From positions 1-9,957 of the forward strand of contig USRS01000089.1 of assembly GCA_900557165.1 (NCBI GenBank): a DNA stretch of 9,957 nucleotides. Direction: 5' to 3'. Below, one piece after another: positions 1-5,872 of the stretch; the first letter of the stretch is position 1; the number at the start of each line of letters is the position of its first letter. Under the pieces are notes generated by a model, which was not told the origin of the DNA, made no database searches, and was given only the letters and a program-made list of their open reading frames with translations. Source of the stretch: an uncultured Clostridium sp. (lineage in GTDB: Bacteria > Bacillota > Clostridia > Peptostreptococcales > Peptostreptococcaceae). The position numbers and the translations under genes are program-made.

Positions 1-110
1 CCCGTATAGGTTCCTGCCACCGCTTCTTTCTTATCATCGTCGTCATCACTACAAGCTGTCATCCCTAAAAAGAATACAGCCATCATCAAAAAACAGAGTT
101 TCTTTTTCAT
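1..110 (-). CDS. 5' end of a Bacteroidetes-type lipoprotein gene (partial)
   Basis: The minus strand reads from an ATG at 110-108 through 36 codons to the window edge with no stop. The protein starts with basic residues (MKKK), has a hydrophobic stretch, and reaches a lipobox-like MTAC with Cys at residue 20. The Cys is followed at once by Ser and five Asp, then KK. A Cys-Ser-acidic run of this kind is the usual lipoprotein surface-export signature of Bacteroidetes. No good Shine-Dalgarno lies upstream, which also fits that phylum. G+C by hand count is about 41%, well above the rest of the window, and codons such as GCG, GTG, ACG, ACC and GAC are rare elsewhere here. The mature domain is cut off, so function cannot be told; the start (AGTYTG) could open a calycin-like domain, but that is a guess. 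The segment is either foreign DNA or an assembly join. Confidence 0.65.
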   Translation of the reverse strand, partial: MKKKLCFLMMAVFFLGMTACSDDDDDKKEAVAGTYT

Positions 111-150
111 CGTCTTCTATTTAATTATTAAAAAAATATATGAAGAGTAG

Positions 151-309
151 AAAAAGGATGTTTTTGTATATCTTATGAGTTTAACTAATGATGCCTTCCT
201 TTCAGAAGATTTAGTTTCAGAAACTTTTTTAAGTTCAATTAGATCAATTCATCGATTTAAGGGAGAATCTAGTATTAAGATATGGTTATTTTCCATAGCA
301 AGGAATAAA
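151..309 (+). pseudogene. ECF sigma factor fragment (region 2 only)
   Basis: In the frame of the ORF that follows, translation from 151 reads KKDVFVYLMSLTNDAFLSED and continues through EDLVSETF and RFKGESSIKIWLFSIARNK. This is sigma-70 region 2 as found in ECF sigma factors (core-binding helix, then the FKGESS-x-W-LF-IARN block). An in-frame TAG at 148-150 closes the frame upstream, so the first ~20-25 residues of a normal ECF sigma are missing. After ARNK the reading enters a hydrophobic protein, so the linker and DNA-binding region 4 are absent. The ATG at 175 is internal to region 2 and has no RBS. I read this as a remnant truncated at both ends and unable to work as a sigma factor. The left truncation falls close to the change of base composition at about 111-150. 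Confidence 0.7.
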
Positions 310-633
310 ATGATTATTTTAGGCTCATTTATAGGTGTGGGAATTTCTGAAAGTGAATGGATGTTTTACAATATAGTTATTATGCCTATTGTTGGTGGGG
401 TAGGATATTTTATTTTTAGAAAAAAATTATATATACTACCTATAAGTATATTTATACTTACATATGTATGGGATTTTATTAAAGATATTATTGAAAGACA
501 AACCAACCAAATGAGTTGGAAGGAAATATTAATAGTACCTGCTGTATGGGCCAATATATATACTGTTTTTGGTATACTTGGGATATTAATTGGATTTTTA
601 CTTTATATAGCATTTAAGAAGGAGAGTAAATAG
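310..633 (+). CDS. Small hydrophobic membrane protein, fused in frame to a sigma remnant
   Basis: The ORF can be read from ATG 175 (152 residues), but the first 45 residues are sigma factor debris. I place the start at ATG 310, which has AAGGA at 300-304 with a 5-base spacer and gives 107 residues. The protein has about three or four membrane segments: near the start (MIILGSFIGVG), a stretch through NIVIMPIVGGVGYFIF, a third after RKKLY, and a C-terminal one (IYTVFGILGILIGFLLYIAF) before a basic KKESK tail. The GY-FIF-KK pattern recalls the small DUF2651-type membrane proteins of Bacillus, but I would not assign it. It ends one base before the next ATG, so translation of the two is probably coupled. 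Function is unknown. The upstream fusion may be an artefact of a deletion that left the membrane gene intact. Confidence 0.55.
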   Translation: MIILGSFIGVGISESEWMFYNIVIMPIVGGVGYFIFRKKLYILPISIFILTYVWDFIKDIIERQTNQMSWKEILIVPAVWANIYTVFGILGILIGFLLYIAFKKESK

Positions 634-634
634 T

Positions 635-1150
635 ATGAAAAAATCGGTAAAAATATTAGCTGGAATAACAGCATTTGTTTTAATTGGGGGAATATTGTGG
701 TTTGCAAGTGGGATTTTAGGAAATCCTATATCTAAAGTATTAGCCAATAATACAGCCAAGAAGTATATAGATAAAAATTATTCGCATATGAACCTTAATA
801 TATCAGAAGTATCTTATAATTTTAAAGATGGTAATTATCATACAGATGTAAAATTATCTACAAGTAAAGATACTTATTTTACTGTAAGTATTTCAACTTT
901 AGGAAAAATTCAGTATGATTCTTACGAAGATGATGTAACAAGTAAAAATAATATCTATAAAAGAATAAATGACGAGTATGATGAAAAAGTTGAAGAAGTT
1001 TTTGAGGATAAGAGCTTTCCATATAAAGGTAATATTTGCTTTGGAGAATTAAAAGAAATTACTTCTAAAGAATTAGATGATGAATATACTGATTTTGGCG
1101 TTGAATATGGCATAGACAAAAGTAAATTAGAACTTGATAAAAACTATTAA
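635..1150 (+). CDS. YfjL-like membrane-anchored protein, probably truncated
   Basis: The 171-residue protein starts with a basic end and one hydrophobic helix (about residues 5-27). It continues as GNPISKVLANNTAKKYIDKN, then a region with VSYNFKDGNYH, SKDTYFTVSIS, GKIQYDSYEDDV and an acidic segment ending ELDKNY. This pattern resembles YfjL-like proteins of Bacillus and clostridia: an N-terminal anchor with an outside domain of unknown role. AAGGAG at 619-624 precedes the ATG at 635, one base after the previous stop. From memory, family members continue well past the ELDK region, whereas this one stops at once, and a plausible family C-terminus lies in another frame from 1149. I therefore think the gene has suffered a deletion or frameshift. 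No catalytic residues can be recognised. Confidence 0.6.
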   Translation: MKKSVKILAGITAFVLIGGILWFASGILGNPISKVLANNTAKKYIDKNYSHMNLNISEVSYNFKDGNYHTDVKLSTSKDTYFTVSISTLGKIQYDSYEDDVTSKNNIYKRINDEYDEKVEEVFEDKSFPYKGNICFGELKEITSKELDDEYTDFGVEYGIDKSKLELDKNY

Positions 1151-1295
1151 TATACAAGAATTTCTATATAGTGATATTTATGAAAATGGATTAGAAGATC
1201 GTATAAAAGAAAATTATAAGAAATTAAAAAAATACTATGAAGAACAAGATAAAATAAAAAATCAGCAAGAGCAAATAATAAAAGAAGAGGAGTAA
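1149..1295 (+). pseudogene. Detached C-terminal tail of the YfjL-like gene
   Basis: The frame starting at AAT 1149 is open for 48 codons to TAA 1293-1295. It reads NIQEFLYSDIYENGLEDRIK and then a Lys/Glu/Gln-rich helical, probably coiled-coil tail ending KEEE. It has no start codon with an RBS near its beginning, and it overlaps the stop of the preceding gene in a different frame. Composition and content (acidic, helix-forming, no bias break) fit coding DNA separated from its 5' part. The simplest reading is that a deletion in the YfjL-like gene removed the middle of the protein and shifted the frame at the TAT-TAA at 1145-1150. The end of this tail contains the RBS of the phosphoesterase gene. 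Confidence 0.5.
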
Positions 1296-1300
1296 TAAAA

Positions 1301-1762
1301 TTGAAAGAAACATATAGGGTAGGGGTTATATCAGATACTCATGGATTATTAAGAGAAGACGTTATTAATCAATTAAAAACTTGTGACTATATAATTCATG
1401 GTGGAGATATTGATAAAGAAGAAATTTTAGATGAATTAAAAAATATAGCACCATTATTTGTTGTTAGGGGAAATAATGATAAAGGTGAGTGGGCTGATAG
1501 CTTATCAAGAGAATTGTATTTTAATATAGGCGATATTAAATTTTATATGATACATAATATAAAAGATATACCTAATAATTTGAAAAATGTAGATGTTATA
1601 GTTTTTGGACATTCTCATAAATATTTTTATGAAGTAATTGATAATATATCATATTTAAATCCTGGTAGTTGTGGAAAGAAAAGATTTAATTTACCCATAA
1701 ATTTTGTTATTATGACAATAAAAAATAAAGACTATAATATAGAAAATATAAATATAATATAG
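1301..1762 (+). CDS. YfcE/MJ0936-family metallophosphoesterase
   Basis: The 153-residue protein is a small calcineurin-like phosphodiesterase that needs two metal ions (typically Mn). The metal ligands are in order: D12 and H14 in SDTHG, D36 in HGGDID, N58 in RGNND, H85 in MIHN, and H104 and H106 in GHSH. The family's LNPGS motif follows near residue 119. Length is normal for YfcE-type proteins. The start is TTG 1301, chosen because AGGAG at 1288-1292 stands 8 bases upstream and no ATG fits. Members cleave phosphodiesters in vitro, but the true substrate is usually unknown and nothing here identifies it. It follows the YfjL-like remnant closely and may share its transcript. A small hairpin terminator follows. 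Confidence 0.88.
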   Translation: MKETYRVGVISDTHGLLREDVINQLKTCDYIIHGGDIDKEEILDELKNIAPLFVVRGNNDKGEWADSLSRELYFNIGDIKFYMIHNIKDIPNNLKNVDVIVFGHSHKYFYEVIDNISYLNPGSCGKKRFNLPINFVIMTIKNKDYNIENINII

Positions 1763-1769
1763 AAAATGG

Positions 1770-1799
1770 GCCTTAATTATTAAAATTAAGACTTTTTTT
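1770..1799 (+). terminator. Terminator after the phosphoesterase gene
   Basis: A CTTAAT/ATTAAG stem (1772-1777 with 1785-1790) with a 7-base loop can be extended past one mismatch by a G-C pair (1770 with 1792). Seven T follow at 1793-1799. It is AT-rich and not strong, but its place right after the stop fits an intrinsic terminator separating this gene from the iron operon. Confidence 0.5.
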
Positions 1800-1862
1800 A
1801 AAAAATATTTACATATAGTAATAAAATTAAACAAAAATAATAATAATTTTTCTGGAAAAGTA

Positions 1863-1891
1863 TTGAAAATAATTATCATATAATGTATCAT
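1863..1891 (+). promoter_or_regulatory. Likely sigma-A promoter of the iron operon
   Basis: TTGAAA (1863-1868) and TATCAT (1886-1891) are separated by 17 bases. This would start transcription at about 1898. One Fur box overlaps the -35 and another lies just after the expected start, a typical layout for Fur repression. A TATAAT also occurs at 1879-1884 but has no well-spaced -35. Confidence 0.55.
1864..1878. promoter_or_regulatory. Fur box 1 (upstream of yclN)
   Basis: TGAAAATAATTATCA matches the 7-1-7 Fur consensus TGATAATnATTATCA at all but one defined position. It covers the proposed -35 element, so bound Fur-Fe would block RNA polymerase. Confidence 0.75.
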
Positions 1892-1901
1892 TTAAAAAGA
1901 A

Positions 1902-1920
1902 ATTGATAATCTTTATCAAT
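1902..1920. promoter_or_regulatory. Fur box 2 (upstream of yclN)
   Basis: ATTGATAATCTTTATCAAT contains TGATAAT-C-TTTATCA (1904-1918), one mismatch from the 7-1-7 Fur consensus. The arms ATTGATA and TATCAAT are perfect inverted repeats. It sits about 6-20 bases after the predicted start site and 40 bases (centre to centre) from Fur box 1, so the two sites could act together. Confidence 0.8.
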
Positions 1921-1957
1921 TATCAAAGGGGATTTTTATTTTACATAGGAGTATAAT

Positions 1958-2911
1958 ATGAAAAAGATACATTTAATAATAATGCTAATTATACTATCTT
2001 TAGTTTCAATTTTTTTAGGAGCTAAAAATATAAATATAGTAGATGTTTTACAAGGAAATAGTGATGCCCTACATTTGATGGCAGTAAGTAGATTTCCTAG
2101 GTTAATAAGTATACTAGTAGCAGGAAGTGCTATGAGTATATGTGGATTAATAATGCAACAAATAAGTCAAAATAAATTCGTTTCGCCAACTACTGGTGCA
2201 ACGATAGACTCAGCACAGCTGGGTATAGTTATAGCTATGGTACTTATACCAGGAGCTACAGTTATGCAAAAAGCCATAATAGCATTTGTATTTTCACTAG
2301 TTGGAACATTAATGTTTATGACTTTTTTAAGAAATTTAAAAGTGAAAAATATAGTATTTGTACCTCTAGTTGGTATAATGTTTGGGAATATAATTGGATC
2401 AATAACTACATATATAGGATATGAATTTGACATAATGCAAAATGTAGGTTCTTGGATGCAAGGTAATTTCTCCATGATATTAAAAGGAAATTATGAATTA
2501 TTATATTTAGCAATACCTCTTATGGTTTTAGCATTTGTATATGCTCATAAATTTACTGTAGCAGGTATGGGAGAAGATTTTGCAACTAATTTAGGTCTTG
2601 ATTATAAAAGAATAGTAAACCTTGGACTTATAATAGTTTCAATAGTAACTGTTTGCGTTGTTATAACAGCAGGACAAATACCTTATATAGGATTAATAAT
2701 ACCTAATATAGTGTCTCTATATAAAGGAGATAATGTTCATGAAAATATATGGGATATAGCTTTATTTGGAGCAATATTTGTTTTAATATGTGATATAGTT
2801 GCTAGAATAATGATTTATCCATATGAACTTTCAGTAGGACTTACAGTTGGAGTTATAGGAAGTGCAATATTCCTTTATCTAATACTAAGGAGGAAGTCAT
2901 ATGCAAGCTAA
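1958..2911 (+). CDS. yclN: FecCD-family permease of an iron-siderophore ABC importer
   Basis: The 317-residue integral membrane protein is one half of the translocation channel of an iron-chelate importer. It is hydrophobic throughout, with about eight to ten helices. FecCD landmarks are visible: SRFPRLISILVAGSAMSICG near residues 44-63 (family R-PR...AG..L..sG..mQ), SPTTGATIDSAQLG after it, NLGLDY in the coupling-loop region, and GQIPYIGLIIPNIVSL near the C-terminus (family GPIgFvGLivPHi.R). The ATG at 1958 has AGGAG at 1947-1951. It is first in a four-gene set in the order of B. subtilis yclNOPQ, whose product imports petrobactin; YclN there is about the same length. The next gene overlaps it by 11 bases. 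The promoter carries two Fur boxes. The ligand in this organism is not determined by sequence: a catecholate or mixed siderophore is likely. Confidence 0.9.
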   Translation: MKKIHLIIMLIILSLVSIFLGAKNINIVDVLQGNSDALHLMAVSRFPRLISILVAGSAMSICGLIMQQISQNKFVSPTTGATIDSAQLGIVIAMVLIPGATVMQKAIIAFVFSLVGTLMFMTFLRNLKVKNIVFVPLVGIMFGNIIGSITTYIGYEFDIMQNVGSWMQGNFSMILKGNYELLYLAIPLMVLAFVYAHKFTVAGMGEDFATNLGLDYKRIVNLGLIIVSIVTVCVVITAGQIPYIGLIIPNIVSLYKGDNVHENIWDIALFGAIFVLICDIVARIMIYPYELSVGLTVGVIGSAIFLYLILRRKSYAS

Positions 2912-3914
2912 TTTAGAGAAAAAGGCTTTTAGAAATAAAAGTAAACGAATAAGAAATAATAAGCAAAATTTAATTATGCCAATCGTAATTTTATCAGTTT
3001 TAATTTTAGTATCGTGTGCATTATTTTTAAGTCTTGGAATTAATCCAGGAAGTACAAACTATGCATTATCAAAGAGAATACCTAAATTAATAGCAATTGT
3101 AATTACAGGTGGGTGTATTGGTTTTTCAACAATTATCTTTCAAACAATAACAGATAATAGAATACTAACACCAAGTGTAATGGGAATAGATTCTTTATAT
3201 GTAGCTGTGCAGACTGTTATATACTTTGTCCTTGGATCAGCAAGTATATTTGCATCAAATCCTAAAATTAACTTCTTAATATGTGTAGTATTTATGGTTA
3301 TAGGATCTTTAGGTTTATACAAGTTAATATTTAAAAGAGAAAATTCAAATATAATGTTTGTATTATTAGTAGGAATGATATGTGGAACATTTTTCAAAAG
3401 TTTATCTTCATTTATGCAAATGGTAATAGATCCAAATGAATATTTAATACTTCAATCAAAATTATTTGCAAGTTTTAACAATGTAAATGTAGATATATTA
3501 CTTTTATCAGTAGTAATAATACTTTTAATAATTCCATTTGTAATTGATGATATTAAATTCTTTGATGTAATGAGTTTAGGAAAAGATCAATCAATTAACT
3601 TAGGTGTTGATTATGATAAAATAATGAGAAAATCTCTAGTTATAATATCAATATTAATAGCAGTTTCAACAGCGCTAGTTGGACCAGTAACATTTTTAGG
3701 TTTACTTGTAGCTAATGTAACTAGAGAAATGATGAAAACATATAAACATAGTTATTTAATAGTTGTATCAATGCTTGTAAGTATCTTTGCTTTAGTATTT
3801 GGTCAATTAATGATAGAAAGAGTCTTACATTTAACAACACCGGTAAGTGTAATAATAGATATGATAGGTGGAATTTACTTTATGTATCTACTTTATAAGG
3901 AGAGCAGAATATGA
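2901..3914 (+). CDS. yclO: Second FecCD-family permease of the iron-siderophore importer
   Basis: The 337-residue membrane protein pairs with YclN. FecCD landmarks are SKRIPKLIAIVITGGCIGFS, then TDNRILTPSVMGIDSLYV, then SLGKDQSINLGVDYDK (coupling region), and GPVTFLGLLVANVTREM near the C-terminus. The ATG at 2901 has a full AGGAGG at 2888-2893, 7 bases upstream, inside the end of yclN. It starts with a highly basic cytosolic stretch of about 23 residues (KKAFRNKSKRIRNNK) before the first helix, which makes it some 20 residues longer than the B. subtilis protein; the strong RBS supports this start. Its stop overlaps the ATPase start by four bases (ATGA), so the proteins are probably made in fixed ratio. 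Confidence 0.9.
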   Translation: MQANLEKKAFRNKSKRIRNNKQNLIMPIVILSVLILVSCALFLSLGINPGSTNYALSKRIPKLIAIVITGGCIGFSTIIFQTITDNRILTPSVMGIDSLYVAVQTVIYFVLGSASIFASNPKINFLICVVFMVIGSLGLYKLIFKRENSNIMFVLLVGMICGTFFKSLSSFMQMVIDPNEYLILQSKLFASFNNVNVDILLLSVVIILLIIPFVIDDIKFFDVMSLGKDQSINLGVDYDKIMRKSLVIISILIAVSTALVGPVTFLGLLVANVTREMMKTYKHSYLIVVSMLVSIFALVFGQLMIERVLHLTTPVSVIIDMIGGIYFMYLLYKESRI

Positions 3915-4666
3915 TAGAAGTAAGAAATTTAAGTAAACAATATAATGATAAAACTGTGGTAAATGATGTATCACTTCAGATAAAAAAAGGAAAGATAACT
4001 TCTTTTATAGGACCAAATGGTGCAGGTAAAAGTACGGCTCTTTCAATGATAACTAGACTTATGAAAAGAGATAAAGGAGAAGTTTTCATAGAAGGAAAAG
4101 AACTTGAAAGTTGGGATAAAAAAGAATTATCTAAAAAAATAGCGATTTTAAAACAATCTAATAATATAAATATTAGATTAACAATTAAAGAGCTAGTAAG
4201 CTTTGGCAGATTTCCTTATTGTGATGGAAAATTAACACCAGAGGATGTTAAATATGTAGATGAAGCTATAGAATATATGAGACTTACAGATATACAAGAT
4301 AAATATCTTGATGAGTTAAGTGGTGGTCAAAGACAAAGAGCATATATTGCTATGGTTATTGCTCAAGGAACTGAGTATATATTCCTTGATGAACCATTAA
4401 ATAACTTAGATATGAACAATTCAGTTCAAATGATGAGAGTTCTTAGAAAGCTTTGTGATGATTTAGGTAAAACAATAATACTTGTGATGCATGATATAAA
4501 CTTTACATCTTGTTATTCAGATTATATTATCTGCTTAAAAAATGGTATGATAGCTAAAGAAGGAACAGTAGATGAAATAATCAATAAAGAAACTTTAGAA
4601 AGTATTTATGAAATGGACTTTAAGGTTGAAGAAATAGATGGCAACAAAATAAGTATTTATTTCTAA
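3911..4666 (+). CDS. yclP: ATPase of the iron-siderophore ABC importer
   Basis: The 251-residue cytoplasmic protein powers the importer by ATP hydrolysis as a dimer under the two permeases. All ABC motifs are intact: Walker A GPNGAGKST (34-42), Q-loop Gln82, signature LSGGQRQR (136-143), Walker B YIFLDEP (156-162), D-loop NNLD (164-167) and H-loop His194 in LVMHD. The sequence matches the FepC/FhuC-type group, with AAxLxQ-like KIAILKQ and SFGRFPY after the Q-loop. AAGGAG at 3898-3903 precedes the ATG at 3911, which overlaps the yclO stop by four bases. Length equals B. subtilis YclP (about 252). It is followed by a 103-base gap with a hairpin and a Fur box before the binding-protein gene. Confidence 0.93.
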   Translation: MIEVRNLSKQYNDKTVVNDVSLQIKKGKITSFIGPNGAGKSTALSMITRLMKRDKGEVFIEGKELESWDKKELSKKIAILKQSNNINIRLTIKELVSFGRFPYCDGKLTPEDVKYVDEAIEYMRLTDIQDKYLDELSGGQRQRAYIAMVIAQGTEYIFLDEPLNNLDMNNSVQMMRVLRKLCDDLGKTIILVMHDINFTSCYSDYIICLKNGMIAKEGTVDEIINKETLESIYEMDFKVEEIDGNKISIYF

Positions 4667-4690
4667 ATATATAATGATTTAAGTGAAATA

Positions 4691-4710
4691 TACTGGCTTT
4701 TTAGCCAGTA
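4691..4710. repeat. Perfect hairpin between yclP and yclQ
   Basis: TACTGGCT (4691-4698) and AGCCAGTA (4703-4710) form an 8-bp stem with a TTTT loop. On the coding strand it is followed by a run of A, not T, so it does not look like a normal terminator for the operon. It could stabilise the 3' end of the yclNOP message or shield a processing site, which would give more binding-protein mRNA than permease mRNA. That role is inference. Confidence 0.6.
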
Positions 4711-4727
4711 AAAAAATAAAAAACAAA

Positions 4728-4742
4728 TGATAATGATTATCT
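4728..4742. promoter_or_regulatory. Fur box 3 (upstream of yclQ)
   Basis: TGATAATGATTATCT matches the 7-1-7 Fur consensus except for its last base, and GATAATGATTATC inside it is a perfect palindrome. It ends 27 bases before the yclQ ATG, just before the RBS. This suggests that yclQ has its own iron-controlled promoter, though I see no convincing -35; a TATATT at 4742-4747 could be the -10. Confidence 0.8.
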
Positions 4743-4769
4743 ATATTAAGGAAAAGGAGATATAATTAA

Positions 4770-5726
4770 ATGAACAAAAAGATAGCAGCAATCATTAGTG
4801 TAATACTAATAGCAATTATAGGTGTATTTTCAATAGGTATGAAAAAAGAAAACAATACAGCTAAAAATGAAGGAAATAAAGTAGAAACTGTAACAGTAAC
4901 AGATGCAAATGGTGAAAAAGTTGAATTAAATAAAAATCCTAAAAAGGTAGTAGTATTTGATTATGGGGTAGCAGATATATTAAAAAACTTAGGAGTAGAA
5001 ATAACTGGATTACCTAAAGATGGAAAATTACCAGAGATATTATCAGTTTATCAAGATGATAAATATGCAAATGTGGGAAGTTTAAAAGAAACTAATTTTG
5101 AAGCTATAGAAGCTTTAAATCCAGATTTAATAATAATAGGTGGAAGACAAGCTGAAGATATTGACTCATTTAAAGAAATAGCTCCAACAGTATACTTAGC
5201 TACAGATGGACAAAATTACATGAACTCGTTCTCTCAAGTTGTAACAGATTTAGGAAACTTATTTGACAAGCAAGATGAAGCAAAAAAAGCTTTAAATGAA
5301 ATAAATGAAAAAGTTGCAGATTTAAAGAAAACAATAGAAGAAAAAGATTTATCAGCATCGGTAGTTATGGCTAATGAAGGTGGGATAAGCTTATTTTCAC
5401 AAGCTTCAAGATATGGAATAATATACAGTGATTTAGGATTTAAACAAGTTGATAACAACATAGATGAATCTACTCATGGACAGCAAATAACATTTGAGTA
5501 TTTCCTAAAACATAATTCAGATTATGTATTTGTTGTAGATAGAGGGGCTGTAACAGGAAAAGGTGAAAGTGCAAAAGCTTTATTTGATAATGAAGTAATG
5601 AATAAAACAGAAGTTGCTAAAAATGGCAATGTAGTATACTTAGATTCAGTTGTTTGGTACACAATGACTGGTGGTATAGAATCTACTAAAGTAATGATAG
5701 ACGAAATAGCAGATGCTATAAAATAA
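4770..5726 (+). CDS. yclQ: Siderophore-binding protein of the iron importer, membrane-anchored
   Basis: The 318-residue protein is a class III periplasmic-type binding protein that captures the ferric siderophore outside the membrane and hands it to YclN/YclO. It has the two-lobe pattern of the family: KNPKKVVVFDYGVADILKNL near residues 56-75, then NFEAIEALNPDLIIIGGR at about 109-126, a long middle helix, and the C-terminal lobe ending VMIDEIADAIK. Length equals B. subtilis YclQ (about 317). Unusually it contains no Cys, so the expected lipobox is missing: the N-terminal hydrophobic stretch (about residues 5-23) is followed by GMKKENN with no signal peptidase I AxA site. It is likely anchored by an uncleaved helix. 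AAGGAG at 4754-4759 precedes the ATG, and a Fur box lies just upstream. A strong terminator follows. Confidence 0.9.
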   Translation: MNKKIAAIISVILIAIIGVFSIGMKKENNTAKNEGNKVETVTVTDANGEKVELNKNPKKVVVFDYGVADILKNLGVEITGLPKDGKLPEILSVYQDDKYANVGSLKETNFEAIEALNPDLIIIGGRQAEDIDSFKEIAPTVYLATDGQNYMNSFSQVVTDLGNLFDKQDEAKKALNEINEKVADLKKTIEEKDLSASVVMANEGGISLFSQASRYGIIYSDLGFKQVDNNIDESTHGQQITFEYFLKHNSDYVFVVDRGAVTGKGESAKALFDNEVMNKTEVAKNGNVVYLDSVVWYTMTGGIESTKVMIDEIADAIK

Positions 5727-5764
5727 AACATTTATATCATAAAAAGTAAAATAATAATGTGAAT

Positions 5765-5808
5765 AAAAGCTATGAGATTTAATTTTTAATTAAGTTTCAT
5801 AGCTTTTT
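5765..5808 (+). terminator. Strong terminator of the iron operon
   Basis: AAAAGCTATGA (5765-5775) pairs perfectly with TCATAGCTTTT (5797-5807). Inside, TTAATT (5779-5784) pairs with AATTAA (5788-5793) around a TTT loop, and the three bases between the two stems can form an A-U and two G-U pairs. A run of T ends at 5808. The A run on the left side could also make it work on the other strand. Confidence 0.85.
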
Positions 5809-5836
5809 GTGATATATTATTTAGTGCTTATATAAA
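5807..5836 (+). promoter_or_regulatory. Possible promoter of the hydrolase gene
   Basis: TTGTGA (5807-5812) and TATAAA (5831-5836) are 18 bases apart, directly after the terminator and 37 bases before the hydrolase ATG. The -35 is weak and this AT-rich DNA offers other choices. No Fur box is seen here. Confidence 0.3.
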
Positions 5837-5872
5837 TATAAAATAGAAATCAATAAAGGAGAGTTATAATTA

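Noticed and set aside
4691..4720. Hairpin after yclP as an intrinsic terminator
   Set aside because: The coding strand has an A run instead of a T run after the stem, and no minus-strand gene is present that would use it in reverse.
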